Part shown: one piece after another, positions 1 through 11,659 of the stretch
How the letters are laid out: each line of letters begins with the position of its first letter
How positions within the stretch are numbered: the first letter of the stretch is position 1
Assembly (NCBI GenBank): GCA_007570785.1
Contig: ML664159.1
Coordinates: 5,179,987-5,243,986, forward strand
From: Antilocapra americana
Lineage: Eukaryota > Chordata > Mammalia > Artiodactyla > Antilocapridae
DNA: 64,000 bases
Direction of reading: 5' to 3'
The notes under the pieces: model-generated
The model's database searches: none
Told to the model about the DNA's origin: nothing
Seen by the model: the letters and a program-made list of their open reading frames with translations, nothing else
Translations under genes and position numbers: made by a program

Positions 1-1405
1 TAATGATGTGCTTTGAGGAGGTGCTTAGGAAAATTTTCATAGTTCCAATAACAAAACACCCACTATTGTTTTAATAGAATTTTCCCAGTGGCACTCATTG
101 TGTTGAAAATTCCATTTTCTCTTTCTAAGATTTATGGTTCTTTTCTTTCTCAAAAATATAAATACAGTGCTCACCAAGGAAGGCTTCTGTTGTTTGATCC
201 ATTTTGGCTTATATTAAAAGAGGATACATTCAATAAGCACTGACTAGATTAGTTTCAGTTTATTCTTCACTTTGACTTTGAGAGCTCTTAGTTGACATGA
301 AAAGATATTTGATGATTTAATTATTAGTTGACAAGAATTTCAATTATAACTGAAAACCCTAAATTGTGATGTGTGACTACATAGTTGAGAAAGAGAAAAT
401 TTATTATAGTACACAGAATAGAAATAGATATTTGTCATCATTACACATTTAAAATAATATCTGTGTATACAATTTATTATCAGTTACATGTAAAATTTAT
501 AGTATAGCTAAAGTCTTGTTACTTTATTCAAAGCTGAAATGCTAGAAACAGTGAATAAAAAAGTTTCCTACCAACATTTGAAAACATATTCAAAGCCTTT
601 GTGACATAGTGTTAGTAAAATTTTTGTCTATAGAAAATTTTAAATTCCATGAAGCAGAATGTCTGGAATTTTGAGGGCAGTTGCCTTAATTTTTGTTTTA
701 AAATTTTCATGGATTGATTTTAAAACATAATTTTAAAAAACTTGCTAAAAATTCTGAGAGAAGTTTTAGAAATAGATTCTATATCTCTGCAAGTCTTCTC
801 ATTCCCTTCACATCTCTGTGAGGGGAAATCCCTTCTTTGGTATCTTTATCATGGGTTAATTACAACCTCAAGGAGCAGCAGAAGCTGATCTTAATTTAAA
901 CAGACATTCTGCTTCACATGTGGTGAATAAATTGATTTTCCCTTTATGGTATTGATAGGGTTAAGTATACTGATAGAAGACCACACTGTTTAATGCAAGT
1001 AGATTTTCAAGAAAATCACCATGCCAAATACTTCACTAGAAGGACTTCATCTACATACAGCAGCAACTGTGACCTGCTTTAGAGATGACATCATTGGGTG
1101 TCATGTGGCTCTTTATACGTTTCAGCCTCAGAAAGAGATAATCTGTGAAAGCCACACGAGCCTGATTTCTGCTGTCATAATCTTCAGCAGACAGAGGCTG
1201 GGGCTAGAGTGCGGCATACCTGTCTACACAGTGTGTGCAGTGCCTTGAGGAATTCTGAGCTTTATTTCATTTTATTATATTTTTATCAAAAAATAGAGGC
1301 AATGATAGAATGAAGCGAATTGGCTTCTTTGGACTAATGGGAGCTTGTTTTCTGCATTAAGATCAAGAACTTTTCTGGAATCCTCTGTTCTCTAAATAGT
1401 CTTGT

Positions 1406-1408
<3 letters not shown>
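1..1408. other. AT-rich DNA without a recognised gene
   Basis: This stretch is strongly AT-rich with stops in all frames. A 75-codon open frame at 1021-1248 has no recognisable domain and is probably chance. I see no young ruminant repeat here. Confidence 0.6.
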
Positions 1409-1448
<40 letters not shown>

Positions 1449-1455
1449 TTCTCCC
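1409..1455. repeat. (CT)n microsatellite
   Basis: About 45 bases of near-perfect CT dinucleotides, interrupted once by GT and ending in a T/C-rich run. It is a likely polymorphic simple repeat. Confidence 0.9.
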
Positions 1456-1741
1456 CCAAATTTGAAGAACATTGACAAAAATCAGCAAACTTCATCTCCC
1501 AAAGAGCTCTCCCTCTTTCTTATCAATACTTGAAGATTTGTGCTCCAAAATCTTCTTTGAGCTGCCTGAGAATCGTGGTTGGTAACTGAAGAGAAAAGCA
1601 TCTCGTTTGTAGTATGTGTTACAGAAATTCTTCAGATAACTTCACTTGCTAACACAGACAGTCCTTTATGGATTTCTTGCAAAGCCAGTTCAAATAAACA
1701 ACTCTTTCCTCTCAAATGGGCAAGAGTAACTCTTCAGCACC

Positions 1742-1810
1742 ATGGAGAGGTCTGACCAGCGAACAACTGCGACGCCGTGGGACTGTGACCAGGGCAAGCA
1801 ATCTGACAAT
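1742..1810 (+). CDS. Candidate first coding exon (unproven)
   Basis: An ATG at 1742 sits in a near-ideal Kozak context (A at -3, G at +4). The frame stays open for exactly 23 codons and meets a consensus 5' splice donor, GTAAGT, at 1811-1816, giving a phase-0 exon. The peptide begins MERSDQRTT and is polar, with no signal peptide or membrane segment. The exon is GC-richer than its surroundings and keeps several CpGs in AT-rich DNA. An overlapping upstream ATG at 1716 opens another frame beginning MGKSNSS, a possible myristoylation-type start, but with a poorer Kozak context. I do not recognise either peptide, and no acceptor exon was identified downstream. It could equally be a non-coding RNA exon or chance. 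Confidence 0.25.
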
Positions 1811-1816
1811 GTAAGT

Positions 1817-3979
1817 TTTCCAAATGTCTATCATCTATTTTAGGTCTAACGTATTTTTACAGATGGAAAGAGGAAACTCCAAGCTCTAACCAAGTCAGTC
1901 TAAGCTATAAAAAGTGACGGTGTTCATCACATTTCAAATTCAGGGTTAACCATTTAAAAATATAATATTAGAAAGTGTTAATATGTTAATTTGAAGAATT
2001 ACTTTCTTATTGCAGCAGTTGATACATGAATGTCAACTATGACTAAATTTTGATAATCTGAGTTTTTGTTTTAATTTATCATAAATTAATTGCAGTTGTA
2101 GAAAACAGTTGCTTTGGATGGCATTTTTATATACTCATTTAAACAGCCCTAAATGTACAGTTTGTTGCTTTCTATAAATATGAGGCTGTCCTTGCAAAGT
2201 TGTTTCTGATTCACACTCGTTTGAAAGGACAGTTTTAAACTTTTAAATTGCAGATTTTATTTTACTTACTAAAAGAGAAAGTGTCTGGGTATTATAATGT
2301 TGGCATTCATAAAGTATATCTGATGACTTCCCAAGTTTTAAATTTACTGGTATAAAATATGTACAGCAAAAGCCGATAGTAAGTGGAAAGGGCAGATCCT
2401 TTTATAAAATGATTAGATATGGACCACTGAAGAGGTACTTTTAGCATCTCTGAAGTATTTAATTTGTTTCAAAGTAGTCACATTTAACTGTTCAAACCAG
2501 AAATTTAAAAAATAGTTTATTCAAAATATCTTATAACAACCTCATTAAAACTGTCAAAGGTATGGTTCTATGATGCTGTTATATCATACATTCAATGAAG
2601 AAATGATACTTTGAATTGCTATGAAGAATGATCTCCATAGATATTTTGATTAACTATTCAAATTTGTCTAAGGGAACAGTGTCATAAAAAAGTAATTTAA
2701 CAAATAATTATCTTTTCTCAGGATAATTAAGTGAGGTTTGGAACAATATGCTGAAGCATTTATTTTAAAGTCTAACAAAGCTACCTTTTATATTATTGCA
2801 ATATGGAATTTATTTCCCTCAGTCGTTTTCCTCATATGTAAAAACCATTATAAATGCAACTTACTTAACTAAACAGCTAATTCAAATATAACTAATTTCT
2901 CTATTATAACTTCCAAGTAAATTTATTGTTACTTCTTAACTCCAGTAATTTGGCATTTGATTTTTGGATAAATGGCACTTAAACATTTTGACAGTGTGTT
3001 TGTGCAAAATTTTGGAGGCTTATGACTTAGTTTTATATTAAGGAGCTCTTGTTATATATTTTTGTCAGCTTTGCTTAATAGACCCACTGATGTTTTCTTT
3101 AATTGATGTCAATGTTTAAATAAACTCCATTTTTGAAAATAATTAAAACTAGATTTATGATTCCAGTTCTTTGAGTTTTATTTCCTTGTAGTTTATAATT
3201 ATGCTTTGATTTTTGGGATGAATAAGTAGAGCCTTTTACACACTGTTGAGTACACTTTTGTGATTTTAAAACTTTGATTGTGGCTTTATGATAAACTGTA
3301 TCCATTTCTTACAGTGGTAGACTTTGGACAAACTGCTCTGGTTAATTAGGTTGTAATATTCTAATTTAGAGGATTTGAGGCTCATACTGTAAGACGTACC
3401 TTCTTTATTCTCTGAAATGGGAGGAAATGTACCTGATTCAGAAACATTTTCTAGCAGTCTTTTCTCTTTCTCTATCTCTCAGGGATGTGATTTACTTATG
3501 ATATTATCTGATGTGTAACATTTTAAATTTCTTGCTTTTTTGCAGACATTTTAGTGATGTTTTTATAACAACAGCTATCTAACATATACATTTTCTAGTT
3601 GAGATATGGTTGCCTGTATATTTATTTAACCAGAAATTGTTGCTACATGACAGACCACAAACATGTTTTGGCTTCTGCTTTGATAGCCTCTCAATCATTG
3701 TTGAAATAGCATAAGTCATCTGAACAATAGAAAAATGTCCAGTGCTATTTAGACTGTGAACTATTCTCATTTCTTTTTCTCTTTCTCTTTTTCTTCTTCT
3801 TTTTTGGTTTTTTATAACATTCTGGTGGTAGCAGATGTGTGTGAACAATCTTAAATTTAGTTGAGTGACATTTTGTTTTTCTTGCCAATGTAAAAATATG
3901 CTCATGAATCTCTTTTTTGTGGTTTACCCACCCTTGCAAAGGCTTTGTAACCTTTGGCTACAAAGGACTGTAGGCATAT
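1817..3979. other. AT-rich unique DNA
   Basis: No recognisable gene or young repeat. A pyrimidine-rich low-complexity tract (T/C with TTC triplets) lies at about 3770-3805. The minus-strand open frames here are lysine-rich readings of AT-rich DNA. Confidence 0.6.
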
Positions 3980-3991
3980 TTACTTAATGAA

Positions 3992-4201
3992 GGTTTCCTT
4001 GGTGGCTCAGATGGTATAGAGTATGCCTGCAATGCAGGAGACCTGGGTTCAATCCCTGGGTCAGGAAGATCCCCTAGAGAAGGGAATGGCAGCCCACTCC
4101 AATAGACTTGGCTGTAGACTTCCATGGACAGAGGAGCCAGGAGGGCTACAGTCTATGGAGTCACAAAGAGTCGGTTACGACTGAGCTACTAACATTTTCA
4201 C
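3992..4201 (+). mobile_element. Bov-tA SINE
   Basis: A tRNA-derived head (GGTGGCTCAGATGGTA, then a GGTTCAATCCC box B) is followed by the Bov-A body and a BovB-like 3' end. Twelve-base flanks at 3980-3991 and 4202-4213 match except for one base and are the likely target-site duplication. Confidence 0.93.
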
Positions 4202-4213
4202 TTACATAATGAA

Positions 4214-5061
4214 AATCACCCTAGTTAGGATGCTTTGCAGGGCAGCTGAATATAGAGGGAGCTGACTGACAAGGGTGGTTCTTTCTGTTGATCTCAACCT
4301 TTTTTGACACTAAGAGAGAGAAGTTGGTTCCGTGAAATAGTTCTTCCATCCCAGGTACTCACAGATGCATTTCTGCTGCACGTCTCCCAGCTACAGTTCC
4401 AACAGGAGCAGTTTCAGTAAAGGAAAGCCTGCAAGTAGAATGTGCTATAGGAAGTTCCCAAAGGGTAGCTTTTTAGAGGAAAATGGGTAGTCTTGGGATT
4501 ATTTCAATAAAGCAGGACCCTGATTGGTTCCAAATGGATTCCAGGCTTGCTGTAATGAGTAAGGGTAGGGCTCAGATTACATCAGATGCCCTGGGTCAGT
4601 GCTTCTGCATAGAGATTACCACCACGTGATCTTTGTCCTCAGTTACCATGTTTTATTGTTAATATACCTTCTCTCTTTTGTAACTCACAAGGGCCATTCC
4701 TGCTTTACATGACACATTGGACCTAAGTAGATATGACCTAACTAATATGAGATTTATATTAAATTCTATTAGAAACTGTGAGTAATCTGAACTGTTTCAG
4801 GAAACTAAACAGAGCTTAGAGACTTTCCAAGGGAAGCTAAAAGACCAGAAATATCCTCCAAAGAGACAGAAGTCTGTACCATGCTTTTCTCATTGTAACG
4901 AGTCTTTCAAATCCCATCCCCTCCATGTGACGCTCCATAAGTAAACTCAAGCCACAGCATGTAAAACACATCCAGGCAGCCAGTCACTGGATGGATTCAG
5001 GCCATTTCCATCTTGTCTAGCTTCTCCTGTGCTCCTAATTCTCATTGTATGTGTATCTTCT
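4214..5061. other. Unique DNA, no gene seen
   Basis: Mixed-composition sequence with no long frame and no repeat that I can name. Confidence 0.55.
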
Positions 5062-5180
5062 TAAAAATTTTTACTGGAGTATAGTTGATTTACAGTTTTG
5101 TGTTAATTTCAGTTGTACAGCAAAGTGAGTCAGTGAGTCATATATATATGTATTTTTAGATTTCACTCTCTTTTAGATTT
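5062..5180 (-). mobile_element. L1 3'-end fragment
   Basis: On the minus strand this reads as the artiodactyl L1 tail that ends in CAACTATACTCCAATAAAA-type sequence. Only the last ~120 bases are present, so it is a severely 5'-truncated copy. Confidence 0.7.
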
Positions 5181-7010
5181 CAATTGTGTCTTTGACACCA
5201 TGTAATCTGTACTTATGCACTTGACACAGTACATTACACAACACCTGACTCCATTAATAAGACCTGTCTTGATGGAAAACCCACTTTGAATACACCATTC
5301 TGTATTCAAGCGTGTTATCTCAGTAACATGCTTCTCCAGCATATCCTTCTGGTGCTTTATGTCTCACCCCTGTGCACCACAATGACAGGGAGGAAACATC
5401 TCTGCTCCTGGAGTTTCATTTTGGGTGCAGCAGAATTGATGGAACTGTGCTGGGCAGATCATGGTGCTGGCACGGAGTGCATGTCCTTTGACCATGCATG
5501 ACTTACTAAATATCTTTATGTTTTAAGATATGGTCTAAGATAGACTCAGACTAATGATTTGAGAATAGTTAGAAAAAGAATGTCAAGTTTCAACACCTTA
5601 GAGCAAGTCATACAAACTAACATTATTTAACTTTTGGGAGGACTATGAGAAATATAAATGTAGGCATTGTATCTGGACTTCAGTACAACTATGTAGATTT
5701 TTTCTGATATCTCTGTGGAGAAGGTAATAATTGTGGGTGGAATAATAATACAAATTGGTAATTTTTAGCTGGTCATATACTCTTACCAAAATCGTGTTAA
5801 CTGATGAACCAAAGCTAGCCAGGAGATGTGTCTAGTGGTGTGTCATAGATTTCTATTATAAGCATTATTTTAGATCATTATTTATTTAAGATCAGTGATT
5901 TTAAATACAATACTTTCTCATCTCTTATTTCATAATTGAGGACACATGTCATGCAGAAGAGGAGAGACCGTTTTCTTAAGGTCAGCTGCAAAAGTGGAGC
6001 TGTTAAGAGAAACCAGATTTTTCTGACTCCTAAGCAATTTGTTCTCAGATATGTGATAACCAAGGAACTCTAGTGCTGAGCAGTTAGTGAAAGTTTTATT
6101 GAGAATTTTTTTTATTTAAAATAAGAACAACTTTTTAAACTTTGAAACTGTTATTCAATGACATCGACTTTCCCTTAAAACAGTAAACTTCTTGTCACCA
6201 GAAATATACATACACAGAATGGATGGGCCACATAGAAAGAAAGCTATAGAAGGGGACTCTATATTGTGGAAGGGGGTGTGGGTTTGGGTGTGTAGTGACT
6301 GGACTAGATGATCTCTAAGGTCTCTTTCAACTTGAACATGGAGAGGAGATATTAGTACAGTTTTTTCATTAAAAAAAGAAAACAAGAATAATTTCTTTGT
6401 TCAACAGACATTAGGTACACATTTAAGGTACTGTTTGATTCTAAAAACTGATCACCCATGTCTAACTGAGTCACCAAGAAACCACCCTCTTGAGAAGGAG
6501 TAAGAAAATGGGGAGACTGAGAAATGGATTAAAAACACAAGGGTGGGAAAAAAGACCCAGGAGAGGGAGTAGGATGCATTACTTGAATCTATTTGAGGAG
6601 AAAACTGGGTTAAAGGGGTAAAAGCTGAACCTAAGTTATAATTTATCTTTTCATTATCTCTAGCATGAAGATACTTCAATGCAAGAGAAATAAACAAAAA
6701 TTTAGGATTTATTGACCTCTAATAAATTCCACAATTCTAGTCATGATTGTCAAATCTCTAATGAACTTTGTTGCCTGCATCCTTTCAACCTGTGTAGCTG
6801 TAGCCACAGAATCAACCCTTAGAGATTTTTATCCCAGTTGTTATGTGTATTTTTCCTAATTGAGAGAAATTTCAAAGCTGTAGACTGTTGACTCAGGGGC
6901 TCAACACTGAGTCAGCCTTGCTGCTGGTGCTGCCCCGAATTTGACTCTGTCCTTGATTAACTGGGTTTGTCCTATATATTGTATATTTATGCTATGTTGT
7001 AATAAGCATG
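5181..7010. other. Unique DNA with possible MIR/CR1-type scrap
   Basis: Mostly unassigned. Around 6290-6345 the motif GACTAGATGATCTCTAAGGT resembles the 3' part of old MIR/CR1-related elements; this is a weak match. No coding region can be supported. Confidence 0.45.
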
Positions 7011-7205
7011 TGCATGCTCAGTCACTTCAGTCGTGCCCGACTCTTGGCGACTCCATGGAGCTCCTCCATCCATGGGATTTTCCAGGCAAGAATATTGGAG
7101 TGGGTTGCCATTTCCTTCTCCAAGGGATCTTCCCAATCCAGGGATCAAACCCAGGTCTCCTGCATTGCAGACAGATTCTTTACTGCCTAAGCCACCAGGA
7201 AGCCC
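7011..7205 (-). mobile_element. Bov-tA SINE
   Basis: On the minus strand it starts with a tRNA-like head (GGGCTTCCTGGTGGCTTAGG) and ends in the BovB-like tail. Three overlapping plus-strand frames of 60-116 codons across it are artefacts of the SINE. Confidence 0.93.
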
Positions 7206-9400
7206 TTTCTACAGCATTAGTCATTGCCTATTTCAGTCTTCCAGGTTGCAAACTACAGAGGCTGAGCCTAGTTAATTTCAGCTGGAAATGAATTCATTGG
7301 AAAGATATTAACGCTCTCAGTGAGTTAGCAGGAAGGCTGGAGACTCAGACTCAGGAAACAAAGAGGCACTAAGGGAAATTGCTCAGCCAGAACTCGGGCA
7401 AAGGCACATCTGAGGGAAAGCACAGTGACAGCCTGGTTGGAGTGCTGCAGTGATCCTAAGGAGCTCTCAAATGTGCCCTCTTCTCTGACACACTTCCTCC
7501 AGAGGCAGAGTCCTTATCAGGGCCATGCCATGGACTGGTTTAGATCCTGTGTTTGAATCCAGATTGCTAGGCTGCAGGAAAAGGGAGTTACTTTTGTAGT
7601 GAGGTGTCAAGTCCTGTTCCTTGCTGCTAATTCCTACAACAGTGGAATTTATAACTATGGGATGGGGGCTCAGAAGCACTGAAAAAAAGAAAAGAAGACA
7701 TCTACTCTGCCTGCTGTTGTAAGATGCCCCGATGCCACGTTTGATCTTCTCATGGCCCACGCCAATGCTCACTGGTTCCACCTGGCCACATGCCCACACT
7801 GTGCCTTACTGCTATGCCTAGACTATGCCTTCTTGTTCCCCCTGGAGTGTTTTGATCACTTTTGCCAGCTTATTACCCCAACCCACCTAGTATCCTGTGT
7901 GAAATTTGCTTTGGCCCCTTTAAATGCTAGCTTTTCATGTCCTTTCCTACAACACGTGGCATTGTTTTGAGAAGTAAATTCAGACGTGGGTTCTATGTGA
8001 TAAGTCTCGTGACCATCGCCCCGATTTGACCCATCTCCTGTGGGGTTTTCTCATCTGTAAAATGAGTAAGTTGGCTCAATACCCTTAGTTTCAAAGGGAT
8101 GCTGAGAGGCTTAACAAGATGGTGCTTCGAGATATTTGGAACACAGGGTGGCATTATCACATTATTATTTTCGCAAGCTGTTCACCTGAAGGGAGAAAAT
8201 AAAGAGTGGAAATTTAATGCCAGAGAGGGTTTTTGGCACTTTGTCAATTCGACATTAGCTTTGAGGGATTTTGGAATTTTGCCTGAAATTTCAGTACCAA
8301 GCAGCTAAAAGCGGTGTTTTTCTGGGCTTATGATATTCCTGTCCCCAGGGATGGCATTCAGCATTTGTGAGGGATGAGCTGTGCCAGACCCATTTTCCGA
8401 TGTGCCACCAACAGACACAAAAAAAGCAGTGCACACTCTGTGAATCGCTGCTTGTACCCACGTTTCACACTTGGAACAGCACCTCTGACTTGTGCCAGCA
8501 GGAAATGGATGAGAGAGGAGTGATCCATGTAGGCTGTGTGTAGGAAGCCCCCTGTCTGACAAGCGGGTCGCTCGTGGCTGGGCAGCTTCTGCTTGAGTGC
8601 TCAGATGGACCCTACCGAAGGTCACAGAACCTTTTTGAGACCTTTCAAATTCACACATCACAGTCCTCTTTGAAAGAGAGCTATTGGTTATGCAAATGTC
8701 ACATTTGCCAACTAAACTGAAGAGTGGGCTAATTGGAAGTAGAGAGGAGAAGTACATACTTTTGGAACTTCATTTTAATGATTTTTGGAAGGAAAAGAAG
8801 GCAGGAAAATGTCTTGGAATCCGGGGAAGCGTTTGTTCATGTGATTGAAGTTTAAGCCTCTGGTTTCCTTTGTTTGGACCAGAATCATTTTCAAACACAT
8901 AGGCTTCCACATATGTGCCTTAAATACATATTTATGTATATTTTAAAAGTGATAATATGCTATTCATATATTAGAGTCATAGTTGTTGATAGAAATTGTT
9001 CAGTGTCAAGAGCTAAAAAGTACAGCTTTGAACATGCTTACTCCTAGAAAATAGGTCTTGCCTCTTCTTAAAGAATGACTTAACCGAATTTTGTCAGTGA
9101 AAGAAGGAAGCTACTTGCATTTCAAAACAAAATACAGTGACCACCAGTTCATCTAACACTGCTGGGAAATGAAGCTTCTACATAAGTGAAACCTACCAAT
9201 AATAGCAGGTTACTGTTTTTTTCAATCAACATATTTCGAATGACAGTATATATAAATTATATTATAAAACTCTCTGTTCATTTTATAGCAATGCTTACTT
9301 GCTTCTTAATCTGTATTTATGCTAGTTTTAGAAAATATACAAAGGGATATTAAAAATATCCCCACCCTTAACCTGATAGAAAGTGGCTATCATTATTAAC
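7206..9400. other. Unique DNA with a short MIR-like piece
   Basis: A short MIR-like core (TCATCTGTAAAATGAG) lies at about 8051-8066. A 150-codon minus-strand frame at 8305-8757 shows no domain and no supporting gene structure. The rest is unassigned. Confidence 0.5.
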
Positions 9401-9548
9401 AGGATTAGATGATTGGATGGCATCACTGACTTAATGGATATGAGTTTGAGCAAGCTCCAGTAGTTGGTGATGGACAGGGAAGCCTGGCGTGCTACAGTCC
9501 ACGGGGTCACAAGGAGCCAGACATGACTGAGTGACTGAACTGAACTGA
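9401..9548 (+). mobile_element. BovB 3'-end fragment
   Basis: The last ~150 bases of a BovB LINE, including the conserved segment GAGTTTGAGCAAGCTCC and a terminal (ACTGA)n tail. It lies tail to tail with the BovB that begins at 9606. Confidence 0.85.
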
Positions 9549-9605
9549 CCATGATTAATATTTTGGTTAACTGCTGTCTAACCTGCAGCCCCAATCCTGA
9601 GTATC

Positions 9606-11390
9606 AGTTCAGTCACTTAGTCATGTCCGACTCCTTGTAACCCCATGGACTGCAGCACGCCAGGCTTCCCTATCCATCACCAACTCCCAGAGCTTGCTTA
9701 AACTCATGTCCATTGAGTTGGTGATGCCATCCAACCATCTCATCCTCTGTCATCCCCTTCTCCTCCTGCGTTCAATCTTTCCCAGGATCAGGGTCTTTTC
9801 CAGTGAGTCAGTTCTTTGCATCAGGTAGCCAAAGTATTGGAGTTTCAGCTTCAGCATCAGTCCTTCCAATGAATAATTCAGGACTGATTTCCTTTAGTAT
9901 TGACTGGTTTGATCTCCTTGCAGTCCAAGGGACTCTCAAGAGTCTTCTCCAACACCACAGTTCCAAAGCATCCATTCTCTGGCACTCAGTTTTCTTTATA
10001 GTCCAGTTCTCACATCCATACATGATTACTGGAAAAACAACAGCTTTGGCTAGATGGACCTTTGTTGGCAAAGTAATATCACTGCTTTTTACTATGCTGT
10101 CTAGGTTGGTCATAGCTTTTCTTCCAAGGAGCGAGCGTCTTTTAATTTCATGGCTGTAGTCACCATCTGCAATGATTTTGAAGCCCCCCAAGTTAAAGTC
10201 TCTCACTGTTTCCCCATCTATTTTCCATGAAGTGATGGGACTGGATGCCATGATCTTAGTTTTATGAATGTTGAGTTTTAAGCCAACTTCTTTACTCTCC
10301 TCTTTCACCTTCATCAAGAGGCTCTTAAGTTCTTCTTTGTTTTCTAACATAAGGGTGGTGTCATCTGTGTATCTGAGGTTGTTGGTATTTCTCCTGGCAG
10401 TCTTAATTCTAGCTTGTGCTTCACCCAGCCTGGCATTTTGCATTATGTAGTCTGCATACAAGTTAAATAAGCACAGTGACAATATACAGCCTTGACGAAC
10501 ACTTTTCCCAGTTTGGAATTGGTCCATTGTTCCCTGTCCGGTTCTATTGCTTCTTGACCTGCATAAAGATTTCTCAGAATGCAGATAAGGTGGTCTGGTA
10601 TTCCCATCTCTTGAAGAATTTTCCACAGTTTGTTGTGATTCACACAGTCAAAGGCTTTGGCATAGACAATAAAGCAGAAGTAGATGTTTTTCTGGAACTC
10701 TCTTGCTTTTTTGATGATCCAATGGATAATGACAATTTAATCACTGGTTCCTCTGCCTTTTCTAAATCCAGCTTGAACATATGGAAGTTCATGGTTTATG
10801 TACTGTTGAAGACTGGCTTGGAAAATTTTGATCATTACTTTGCTAGCATGTGAGATGAGCGCAATTGTGTAGTAATTTGAACATTCTTTGGAATTGCCTT
10901 GCTCTGGGATCAGAATGAAAACTGACTTTCCCAGTACTGTAACCACTGCTGAGTTTTCCAAATTCGCTGGCATATTGAGTGTAGCACTTTCACAGTATCA
11001 TCTTTTAGAATTTGAAATAGCTCAACTGGAATTCTATCACCTCCACTAGCTTTGTTCATAGTGATGCTTCCTAAGGCCCACTTGACTTTGCATTCCAGGA
11101 TGTCTGGCTCTAGGTGAGTGATCACACCGTCATTGTTGTCTGGGTCATGAAGATCTTTTTTGGTACAGTTCTTCTGTGTATTCTTGCCACCTCTTCTTAA
11201 TATCTGCTTCTGTTAGGTCCATACCATTTCTGTCCTTTATTGTGCCCATCTTTGCATAAAATATTCCCTTGGTATCTCTAATTTTCTTGAAGAGATTCTC
11301 TAGTCTTTCCCATCCTGTTTTTTTTCTCTATTTCTTTGCACTGATCACTGAGTGAGGCTTTCTTATTTCTCCTTGCTATTCGTGCTGTAC
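9606..11390 (-). mobile_element. BovB LINE, 5'-truncated (1.8 kb)
   Basis: A minus-strand RTE-clade LINE covering the 3' end, the C-terminal region and most of the reverse transcriptase, with its 5' end in the endonuclease-RT linker. Eleven-base flanks at 9595-9605 and 11391-11401 match except for one base, so this looks like one target-primed insertion. Confidence 0.92.
9808..11125 (-). pseudogene. BovB reverse transcriptase remnant
   Basis: A broken RT frame inside the 9606-11390 element. The order on the minus strand is a NKASGGD segment, an AGFRKGRGT segment, a QGCILS segment, the catalytic box and a C-terminal W/C-rich domain ending near PEL. The frame shifts between about 10.6 and 11.0 kb. 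The catalytic box, usually YADD in BovB, reads YTDD (about 10357-10374); both aspartates remain. The longest open piece is 272 codons (9808-10626). The endonuclease is absent. Given the frame breaks it cannot encode a working enzyme. Confidence 0.9.
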
Positions 11391-11404
11391 TCCTGAATAT
11401 CCAT

Positions 11405-11650
11405 ATGGAAAAAACCAAAAGTCAATTCAAAAATATACATTCACCCCAATGTTTACAGCAACACTTTTTATGATATCCCAAACAGGGAAACAACCCAGTG
11501 CCCATCAACAGATGATTAGCTTAAGAAGATGTTCTATGTATATAATGGAATATTATTTAGCCATAAAAATAATAAAATATTGCTATTTGCCCCAACATGG
11601 ATGGAGCTAGGGAATACTACGTTTAGTGAAATAAATCAGATAAAATTTTT
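11405..11650 (+). mobile_element. L1 ORF2 3'-region fragment
   Basis: Plus-strand sequence matching the well-known L1 segment (CAACAGATGATTAGC..., then a TGGAATATTATTTAGCCATA core) near the end of ORF2. It is truncated at both ends and carries stops. Confidence 0.75.
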
Positions 11651-11659
11651 TAAAATTAT

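Noticed and set aside
6941..7291. 116-codon open frame with two overlapping frames
   Set aside because: It lies over a minus-strand Bov-tA; the same peptide pattern recurs at other Bov-tA copies.
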